Assembly (NCBI GenBank): GCA_018970825.1
Contig: JAGWVP010000162.1
Span: 1-7,110, forward strand
Direction of reading: 5' to 3'
DNA: 7,110 nucleotides
Source of the DNA: a bacterium
GTDB taxonomy: Bacteria > Desulfobacterota > Binatia > UBA12015
Part shown: positions 1-4,559 of the stretch, in pieces
How positions within the stretch are numbered: the first letter of the stretch is position 1
How the letters are laid out: the number at the start of each line of letters is the position of its first letter
The notes under the pieces: generated by a model
The model's database searches: none
What the model saw: the letters and a program-made list of their open reading frames with translations, nothing else
Told to the model about the DNA's origin: nothing
Program-made: the position numbers and the translations under genes

Positions 1-974
1 AGACGACCTACGAGGGGAAGGAGGTGCGGGTTCGCGGCCGCGTCGCCGAGCGCAACGGTCGTCCCCGCATCGAGGTTCGCGACCCCGGGTCGATCTCGTT
101 GCGCGGGGGAGGGGCGTCGCGCAGCGCCGCCGCAACGGGTGGCGAGCCCGCCCGCCGCATCGTGTCGACTCGCTCGACGGTCGCGCGCCCCGAACCGGTC
201 GCCGACGCCGAGGTTGCGCGGGCGCACGCGGACGGAACTGCCGCCGACGGCGGCTTGCCGGGAGGGCTCGAGGCCGAAGCACCGTCGACGGCCGGCCCGC
301 GGGGCGGGGTGGTCGGGACCGCGGGCGGCGTCGAGCAGCAGGGCGCTCGAAGCGGTCGCGGCGCGGCGGCGTCGGCGGACCCGGTCTTGCCTGACCCGGG
401 AGGCGCCGATCCCGCGACCCCGGCGAGATCGCGCAGCCGCCTCGTGCCCTCGGGAATCGGAGCGGGTGGCTCTTCGTCGTCCGCGGGCGGGCGGGTCCGG
501 GTCGAGGTGGCACCGCCCGCACCGGCCGGCCTGTCTGCCGCCGACGCGGCGGAGCGGCTCGGGCTGCCCGCGGATACCGTCGCGATCGACGATGGTGCGC
601 CGCTCGGCGGTGGTGGGGAACTCGCGCTCCTACGCCAGGAGATCGCAGCCCTCGTCGAGCGGCTCGGCGAGATCGAGGGCGCGATCGGGAACCTCGCCGA
701 TCGCCTCGCGGGACTCGAAGACCTCGCCGCCCCGGCGATCGCGGAGCGCCAGGCTCGTGCAGAGTCGGTCGGGGCGCCACCGCTTCCGGCCTCGGGGTCT
801 CCGGGGCTCCACAGGGTCCGTCGCGGATTCTCCGCGAAGCAGGTGCTGCGCCTTCTCGGCGAGCCGCTCCAGGTCGAGGGCAACCCGAACGGCCACTATA
901 CCTGGCGCTACGAGGGCGGCCGGGTCGTCACGATCGACCCGGGCGGCGTCGTGGTGTCGGCCGCCGGCTTCTGA
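1..974 (+). CDS. 3' part of a gene for an OB-fold / linker / BamE-like multidomain protein (5' end outside window)
   Basis: The frame is open through the left edge (first whole codon at 3) and ends at TGA 972-974, so the true start lies upstream; an internal GTG at 24 is unlikely to be the start. The first visible residues, TYEGKEVRVRGRVAERNGRP, followed by IEVRDPGSI, look like the C-terminal half of an OB-fold domain. About 170 residues of Ala/Gly/Pro/Ser-rich, probably disordered linker follow. Next is a short heptad-like helix (LLRQEIAALVERLGEIEGAI) that could be a coiled coil. The last ~50 residues (FSAKQVLRLLGEPLQVEG, then YTWRYEGGRVVTID) fit the 'LG.P ... W.Y ... G.V' pattern of BamE/SmpA-like domains. 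GC-rich third positions support coding. Partner, location and function are unknown; the domain names are pattern-based inference. It converges on tatA with a 20-bp gap. Confidence 0.75.
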   Translation, partial: TTYEGKEVRVRGRVAERNGRPRIEVRDPGSISLRGGGASRSAAATGGEPARRIVSTRSTVARPEPVADAEVARAHADGTAADGGLPGGLEAEAPSTAGPRGGVVGTAGGVEQQGARSGRGAAASADPVLPDPGGADPATPARSRSRLVPSGIGAGGSSSSAGGRVRVEVAPPAPAGLSAADAAERLGLPADTVAIDDGAPLGGGGELALLRQEIAALVERLGEIEGAIGNLADRLAGLEDLAAPAIAERQARAESVGAPPLPASGSPGLHRVRRGFSAKQVLRLLGEPLQVEGNPNGHYTWRYEGGRVVTIDPGGVVVSAAGF

Positions 975-994
975 GGGAAACGGGGCCGGGCCGG

Positions 995-1195
995 TCAGGC
1001 GCCGGGCTTGCCGGCCTGGTCCTTCTCCTCGAGCTTCTCGGCGCTCGCGTCTCCGTCCCTGTTCTCGAGTGCGTCGCGGAAGTCGTGCAGCGATTTGCCG
1101 AGGAACTTCCCGACCTCCGGCAGCTTGCCGGGACCGAAGATGAGGAGCGCGATCACGAGGATGACGACGAGCTCAGGAACGCCGAGTCCGAACAC
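995..1195 (-). CDS. tatA: Twin-arginine translocase subunit TatA/TatE
   Basis: A 66-residue protein with the full TatA plan. A very short N-terminus leads into a transmembrane helix (about residues 5-20, VPELVVILVIALLIF), the FGPGKLPE hinge (20-27), an amphipathic helix (about 25-45) and a short charged tail. TatA subunits polymerise in the inner membrane and, with TatC, pass folded proteins bearing twin-arginine signals. No tatB or tatC is in the window, so this is a stand-alone copy. I chose the GTG at 1193-1195 because TatA proteins begin two to five residues before this helix. A longer frame from a GTG at 1268-1270 would add 25 Pro/Arg-rich residues. No Shine-Dalgarno sequence precedes the GTG, but a promoter ends 7 bp before it, suggesting a leaderless mRNA. 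TatA/E is preferred to TatB because of the length and the FGPGKLPE motif. Confidence 0.9.
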   Translation of the reverse strand: MFGLGVPELVVILVIALLIFGPGKLPEVGKFLGKSLHDFRDALENRDGDASAEKLEEKDQAGKPGA

Positions 1196-1202
1196 GAGGC
1201 GG

Positions 1203-1231
1203 ATTGGACACGGTGGCCGCGGTGCTGTCAA
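1203..1231 (-). promoter_or_regulatory. Candidate sigma-70 promoter of tatA
   Basis: On the minus strand a perfect TTGACA (1231-1226) is followed by exactly 17 bp and then TCCAAT (1208-1203), a 4/6 match to TATAAT. Seven bases separate the -10 box from the tatA GTG at 1195, so transcription would start at or next to the first coding base. A perfect -35 box is rare in DNA this GC-rich. Predicted by eye only. Confidence 0.45.
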
Positions 1232-1334
1232 CCGGCGATCGCGGGGAATTCCCTCGGTCGGGCGGTACACCTCGAGGCTCGATCGCCGACGGTCCGCGTG
1301 ACGCGCGCCCTCGCGGCGGCTACCACGCGAGCCC

Positions 1335-2063
1335 GTGGGGCATCCGGGCGAGCATCGTCGCGAAGGCCTCCCTTCGTCCGCGTCGGTTCCGACGTCGATC
1401 GGGGGCCATCCGACCGTCGTCGAGACGGTCGACCCCGCGGGGCTCGCGATCGAGATGGTCTGCGTCCGCGATCTCGAGAGTCGCCTCGACCGTCGCAGGC
1501 TGCTCGCCGACGAAGACTACGTTCCGCCCTACTGGGCACTCGTGTGGAGCGGTTCGATCGCCCTCGGGCGGCGGCTCGGACGGGAGATCCCGTGCCGGGG
1601 CCGGCGGGTTCTCGACGTGGGTTGCGGGCTCGGCCTCGTGTCGCTCGCGGCGGCGAGAGCAGGGGGCGTGGTGACGGCGATCGACCGGGAGCCGGTGCCG
1701 ATCGCCTTCCTCCGGGCATCGTCCCGGCGTCTCGGGCTTCCCGTCGCAGCCACGGTCGCGGATCTCGAGACCGAGGAGTGGGAGCGCCGGTTCGACCTCG
1801 TGCTGTGCGCGGAACTGCTCTACGAGAGCGCGAGGTTCGAGGCGATGGCCGAAGCCCTCGACGCCGCTCTCGCCCCCGGTGGGTCGATCGCGATCGCCGA
1901 CGCACGACGCGTCGACACGACCCGTTTCTGGGAGGCGATGGCGGCGCGAGGTTTCGTGGGCACCGAGCACGGTACCGACGAGGTTCGCGAGGAGGGGACC
2001 CTCGTTCGGATCCGGATCGCGGTCCTGCGCCGTCGAAAGGACGACGCGGGAGGGGTTGACTAG
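1335..2063 (+). CDS. Class I SAM-dependent methyltransferase (METTL/Methyltransf_16-like)
   Basis: A 242-residue Rossmann-fold methyltransferase. Residues 65-80 (PYWALVWSGSIALGRR) match the 'PYWa.lW.sg..La' signature that precedes the SAM domain in the protein-lysine and small-molecule methyltransferases related to METTL21/METTL23 and ETFB-KMT. Motif I is VLDVGCGLG (92-100). The acidic residue expected to bind the SAM ribose is D117 in AIDREP. FDLVLCAELLYE (153-164) is the motif-IV segment, and the last 50 residues carry the usual C-terminal strands. The substrate is not predictable; protein lysine methylation is possible. GTG 1335 is the first start after an upstream stop at 1299-1301. ATG 1455 is the only other plausible start and would remove residues that look like family sequence. 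No clear Shine-Dalgarno sequence precedes either. It converges with the 80-aa gene and overlaps it by 4 bp. Confidence 0.85.
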   Translation: MGHPGEHRREGLPSSASVPTSIGGHPTVVETVDPAGLAIEMVCVRDLESRLDRRRLLADEDYVPPYWALVWSGSIALGRRLGREIPCRGRRVLDVGCGLGLVSLAAARAGGVVTAIDREPVPIAFLRASSRRLGLPVAATVADLETEEWERRFDLVLCAELLYESARFEAMAEALDAALAPGGSIAIADARRVDTTRFWEAMAARGFVGTEHGTDEVREEGTLVRIRIAVLRRRKDDAGGVD

Positions 2064-2302
2064 ACGCCCTCGGAAACGCGCGCGCCGTCCGCCCAGCGGT
2101 ACTCGACCTGGTGATCGAGCAGGACGCGGTTGCCCTCGGTCACCCAGCCGAAGCGGGTGGTCGGCTTGCCGTCGATCATGTGGTTCACGAGCTTCACGCG
2201 GCTCACGGACTCGCCGGAGTCCTTGGCGACGTGCCAGGCCTTCAGAACGACCTTGCCTCGGGTGGACGCACGGGCTGTTTTCGAAAGCTTCTTCTCGGCC
2301 AT
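2060..2302 (-). CDS. Small basic protein of unknown family
   Basis: An 80-residue ORF starting at ATG 2302-2300. A GGAG motif sits nine bases upstream of the ATG, one of the better ribosome-binding sites in the window. The N-terminus is Lys/Arg-rich (MAEKKLSKTARASTRGK) and could bind nucleic acid. The remainder reads like a small, mostly beta domain with aromatic and charged residues (KAWHVAKDSGES, RFGWVTEGNRVL, HQVEYRW). There is no signal peptide, transmembrane segment or cysteine. Normal GC-rich codon usage and balanced amino-acid composition argue that it is real, whereas the overlapping frames are Arg/Pro-rich. I do not recognise the family. Its TAG stop lies in the same CTAG as the methyltransferase stop. 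Three perfect hairpins lie in the 140 bp upstream, in or near its 5' leader. Confidence 0.75.
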   Translation of the reverse strand: MAEKKLSKTARASTRGKVVLKAWHVAKDSGESVSRVKLVNHMIDGKPTTRFGWVTEGNRVLLDHQVEYRWADGARVSEGV

Positions 2303-2323
2303 GGCGTGATTCTCCGTCGGGGG

Positions 2324-2341
2324 CCCGCGACCGTTCGCGGG
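2324..2341. repeat. Perfect hairpin, 7-bp stem and 4-nt loop
   Basis: CCCGCGA (2324-2330) is complementary to TCGCGGG (2335-2341) around a CCGT loop. It lies just upstream of the 80-aa gene's GGAG site, so it would fold in that gene's 5' leader. Confidence 0.5.
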
Positions 2342-2363
2342 GTGATCGGGGAGATAGACGGTG

Positions 2364-2381
2364 CCTTGCGGGCACGCAAGG
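2364..2381. repeat. Perfect hairpin, 7-bp stem and 4-nt loop
   Basis: CCTTGCG (2364-2370) pairs with CGCAAGG (2375-2381) around GGCA. A competing hairpin, GTGCC (2361-2365) with GGCAC (2371-2375), overlaps it, so the two structures exclude each other. Confidence 0.5.
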
Positions 2382-2399
2382 TCGGCAGAGAGCGCGGAG

Positions 2400-2438
2400 C
2401 GGGGGGGCGGGTGTGTGAGGGGGGCACCCGCCCCCCCG
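2400..2438. terminator. Very strong GC hairpin with a 14-bp perfect stem; possible terminator or structured RNA element
   Basis: The left arm (2400-2413: C, seven G, CGGGTG) is perfectly complementary to the right arm (2425-2438: CACCCG, seven C, G) around an 11-nt loop. It is the strongest inverted repeat in the window. No T-tract follows on either strand, so a classical intrinsic terminator is not shown. It could be a Rho-assisted or transcript-stabilising hairpin, or part of the 80-aa gene's leader. Confidence 0.55.
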
Positions 2439-2784
2439 GTTCGTCGGCGGCGCCGATGGAAGGGGGCGTCGTCCGACTTCGCAGTGACCTGCGCCGGCGG
2501 TACCGGGCGATTCTCCGCCCGGCCCGACGAACTCGCGATGCATGTCGGGTGCCAGCTCCGCCGCCAGCCCCCGCAGGAACTTTTCAGGACTCCCGATCAG
2601 GCAAAACTGCACGATCTCTCGCGCCCGGCCCCGAATCTCGCAGGAAGGCGGCTCATCGAAGGCTCCCGGATTCGGGTCGCCGGGAGGTTCGACGGGTGAC
2701 TCGGTGACCGGAATGGCCGGATTGAGCGGTTCGGGGAGAGTCAATCGGTCGATCGTTTAGGCATTCGAATACATGATCCTCGAA

Positions 2785-2790
2785 AGGAGG
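2785..2790 (+). promoter_or_regulatory. Near-perfect Shine-Dalgarno sequence before a leader ORF
   Basis: AAAGGAGG (2783-2790) complements the 3' end of 16S rRNA, with seven bases to the ATG at 2798. It is far stronger than any ribosome-binding site in front of the main genes. A downstream CCCTCC (2808-2813) could pair with GGAGGG (2786-2791) and mask it. Confidence 0.55.
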
Positions 2791-2797
2791 GGAAAAA

Positions 2798-2824
2798 ATG
2801 AAAAAAACCCTCCCGAGAGGATGA
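2798..2824 (+). CDS. Putative 8-codon leader peptide upstream of the sigma factor gene
   Basis: ATG 2798-2800 opens an eight-residue frame, MKKTLPRG, ending at TGA 2822-2824. It directly follows an ideal Shine-Dalgarno sequence. The two Lys codons and the next base form an A7 run (2801-2807). The stop overlaps another ATG (2821-2823) as ATGA; that second frame stays open and in frame with the sigma factor 240 bases downstream. A -1 slip in the A7 run would enter the same frame. Possible roles are a regulatory uORF, translational coupling, or chance around a terminator on the other strand. The signals are visible; translation is inference. Confidence 0.35.
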   Translation: MKKTLPRG

Positions 2825-2837
2825 CTCGTCGAGTCAT
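2801..2837 (-). terminator. Intrinsic-terminator-like structure on the minus strand
   Basis: Read on the minus strand, the palindrome at 2837-2821 is followed by CCTC-TCGG-GAGG (2820-2809). That stem has a UUCG-like tetraloop and is extended by a U-G and an A-T pair. It runs into seven T (2807-2801), and after CA into six more T (2798-2793). This is the standard form of a Rho-independent terminator. No minus-strand gene lies just upstream of it, so it would end an antisense or unannotated transcript, or it is coincidental. Confidence 0.4.
2821..2837. repeat. 17-bp perfect palindrome, operator-like
   Basis: ATGACTCG-T-CGAGTCAT has perfect 8-bp arms around one central base. It lies in the long leader of the sigma gene. 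It could be an operator for a dimeric regulator, or a hairpin in the RNA (7-bp stem, 3-nt loop). An ATTCGAAT palindrome lies 50 bp upstream (2763-2770). Confidence 0.5.
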
Positions 2838-3060
2838 GCCGTGCTACCTTCGGCGCTCCCGGCAAAGTTCCGGGGTGTGGTGGCCGATGAATCGGGAGGC
2901 CCCGGACTCGTCGAAGCGGACGAACCGGCGGATTCCCGGTGGGGGTGGAGTGGACGGGATCACGCGACGGATTCGTGTCGTCGGAAGGACGGCTCCGGAC
3001 CGCGCGGGACAGAGGCCCGGTGGAGCCACGAGGCACGCGCCGAGGCAACAGGGGCAGGTC

Positions 3061-4350
3061 ATGTTGGAAGACAGAGACGACAACCAGGCGGCAGCGTTCC
3101 CGGCGGAGGCCGAGACCGGAGACTGGAGCGAGGCCTCGCCGGAGGAGGCGACTTCGGGCCAGACGCCCTCCGCCCAGGACATGGGCGAGTTCGAGACCGA
3201 GGCCGCCACGACCACGGTCGAGCCCCTGGTCGGCGACCTCGACGTGCTCGGCCGATTCTACGCCGATCTCGCCCGCACTCCGCTGCTCGACCGCGAGGAG
3301 GAGCGCAAGCTCACCCGCGAGATCAGCGAGGCCCGCGAGCGCGTGCGCAAGTTGCTCGACGAGCATCGCAAGATCGTCGACGCCACGCTCTTCGAGCGCG
3401 GCCGCGGCGTGATCGATCCCAAGGAAGAGTTCCGCGAGCGCGAGATCCTGCTCGTGGCGGAGCGCGCGAAGAAGCTCGCGCGGGGTTCGACCCGGCTCGA
3501 GCGGGCCCGCAAGGACCAGCTTTCCCTCGCGAAGACCAAGGCCGAGCGGAACCGGATCGCGAAGGAACTCCAGAAGGAGGTCGTGACCAGGTTCGCGAAG
3601 GACCTGAGCCTCCGCCTGCGCACCTACCGGGAGGCCCGCGACCAGATGCTGCGCGCGAACCTGCGGCTGGTCGCCGCGATCGCCCGCAAGCACGCCCGCC
3701 GCGGACTTCCCCTGCCCGATCTCATCCAAGAAGGAACGCTCGGATTGCTGCGTGCGGTGGAGAAGTTCGACCCGGCCAAGGACATCAAGTTCTCGACCTA
3801 CGCCGTCTGGTGGATCTGGCAGTACATCGCCCGCTCCATCGACAACGACCGTTCGGTGGTGCGGACCCCGGTGCACTGGCACGAACTGCGCCGCAAGGTC
3901 GGCCGTCTCTCCCAGGCGCTCGAGAGCAAGCTCCACCGTGCGCCCTCGAAGGACGAGATCGTCCAGGCGGGCGGCATCGACCAGAGCCAGCTCGACATGA
4001 TGGCGGAGCCCGCGCACGTGCTCTCGCTCGACATGGAGCTCGGCCACGACGACGACCGCACGCTTGCCGAGGTCATCCCCGACGAGCAGGGCGACCGTCC
4101 CGAGGCACGCAGCGTCGCCGGCGACCTGTCGCGCCACCTGGAGACGGTTCTGACCGAGCTTCCCGACCGCGAGCAGGCGATCATCCGCCTGCGGTTCGGG
4201 CTCGACGACGACCAGGTCGAGACACTCGAGGAGATCGGCGTCCGCTACGGCGTGAGCCGCGAGCGAATCCGTCAGCTCGAGGCGAAGGCGCTGTCCCGCC
4301 TGCGCGACCTCTGTGGCTCGGCCGGGCTGGAATCCTTCCTCGAAGCCTGA
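3061..4350 (+). CDS. RNA polymerase sigma-70 family factor (RpoD/RpoS class)
   Basis: A 429-residue group 1/2-type sigma factor that directs core RNA polymerase to promoters. Residues 1-60 are acidic and probably disordered, with no typical region 1.1. Region 1.2 spans about 61-100. A charged, helical non-conserved insert covers about 101-190. Region 2 runs from about 191 to 263 and includes LPDLIQEGTLGLLRAVEKFD and FSTYAVWWIWQYIARSI. Region 3 is about 264-345. Region 4 is about 358-417, with the helix-turn-helix TLEEIGVRYGVSRERIRQLE (388-407). ATG 3061 follows GGGGCAGG. The same frame is open back to ATG 2821 and 2773, but that stretch is Arg-rich with rare codons, so I treat it as leader. 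At 429 aa it is longer than RpoS and shorter than E. coli RpoD, so I give no gene symbol. Region 2.4 has unusual residues (see findings). Confidence 0.93.
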   Translation: MLEDRDDNQAAAFPAEAETGDWSEASPEEATSGQTPSAQDMGEFETEAATTTVEPLVGDLDVLGRFYADLARTPLLDREEERKLTREISEARERVRKLLDEHRKIVDATLFERGRGVIDPKEEFREREILLVAERAKKLARGSTRLERARKDQLSLAKTKAERNRIAKELQKEVVTRFAKDLSLRLRTYREARDQMLRANLRLVAAIARKHARRGLPLPDLIQEGTLGLLRAVEKFDPAKDIKFSTYAVWWIWQYIARSIDNDRSVVRTPVHWHELRRKVGRLSQALESKLHRAPSKDEIVQAGGIDQSQLDMMAEPAHVLSLDMELGHDDDRTLAEVIPDEQGDRPEARSVAGDLSRHLETVLTELPDREQAIIRLRFGLDDDQVETLEEIGVRYGVSRERIRQLEAKALSRLRDLCGSAGLESFLEA

Positions 4351-4353
4351 ACG

Positions 4354-4369
4354 CCCGGCGCCTGCCGGG
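4354..4369 (+). terminator. Hairpin just after the sigma factor stop
   Basis: CCCGGC (4354-4359) pairs with GCCGGG (4364-4369) around GCCT, three bases after the stop codon. There is no T-tract; the position suggests 3'-end formation or mRNA protection. Confidence 0.4.
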
Positions 4370-4384
4370 AAGTCGTGAGCAAGG

Positions 4385-4408
4385 GGGGCGGGCAGGACGC
4401 CCGTCCCC
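4385..4408. repeat. Second GC hairpin in the sigma-TetR spacer
   Basis: GGGGCGGGC (4385-4393) pairs with GCCCG-T-CCCC (4399-4408), with one bulged T and a 5-nt loop. With the preceding hairpin it makes a tandem structure that could separate sigma and tetR transcription. The rest of the 4351-4559 spacer shows no gene, tRNA or clear promoter. Confidence 0.4.
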
Positions 4409-4559
4409 TGGAGAGAGAAGCGTGGCGGGCGGAGACCGGTTCGCAGCCGGCGCCCGGCACCTTCCCGTTCGGGTCGTTCCTCGTCCGGAGCGAGACCGGC
4501 GTCGGCGCCCGCGGGGCTGCGTTTCATCGGAACGGCCCCTGGTGTAACGGGTCGAAGCC

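Larger units (their letters stand above)
2303..3060. other. 758-bp stretch without a confident protein gene, rich in inverted repeats
   Basis: This gap lies between the divergent 80-aa gene and the sigma factor. It holds perfect hairpins at 2324-2341, 2364-2381, 2400-2438, 2503-2522 (7-bp arms, 6-nt loop) and 2663-2686 (7-bp arms, 10-nt loop). An AT-rich leader island lies at about 2763-2837. Open frames cross it, but their third-position GC is only about 75%, against well over 90% in the real genes, or they are Arg-rich. Most of it is probably untranslated leader and regulatory DNA. One minus-strand frame near 2500-2744 may be a decayed gene. Confidence 0.6.

Noticed and set aside
1204..1232. 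TTGGAC on the plus strand as a methyltransferase promoter
   Set aside because: No -10-like hexamer lies 16-18 bp downstream.
1196..1270. Longer TatA starting at GTG 1270
   Set aside because: It adds 25 Pro/Arg-rich residues before the membrane helix, unlike the family, and the promoter would lie inside the coding region.
2351..2379. TTGCGT-N17-TATCTC on the minus strand as a promoter for the 80-aa gene
   Set aside because: Only about half of each box matches consensus and the -35 lies inside a hairpin; too weak to call.
1320..2744. A 474-codon minus-strand open frame
   Set aside because: It runs antisense through the methyltransferase and out of frame through the 80-aa gene, and most of it is Arg/Pro/Gly-rich shadow sequence.
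2749..2777. TCGATC-N17-CATGAT as a plus-strand promoter before the leader ORF
   Set aside because: The -35 matches only 3/6, and a start here would leave almost no RNA before the Shine-Dalgarno.
2773..3060. Extension of the sigma factor N-terminus to ATG 2773 or 2821
   Set aside because: The added stretch is Arg/Gly-rich with codons rare in this genome (AGG, CGA, GGA, ATT) and matches no sigma region. It is kept only as an alternative linked to the leader element.
4436..4455. CCGGTTCGCAGCCGG resembling a tRNA T-arm
   Set aside because: The loop does not fit TTCRANY, and no acceptor, D or anticodon arm can be found around it.
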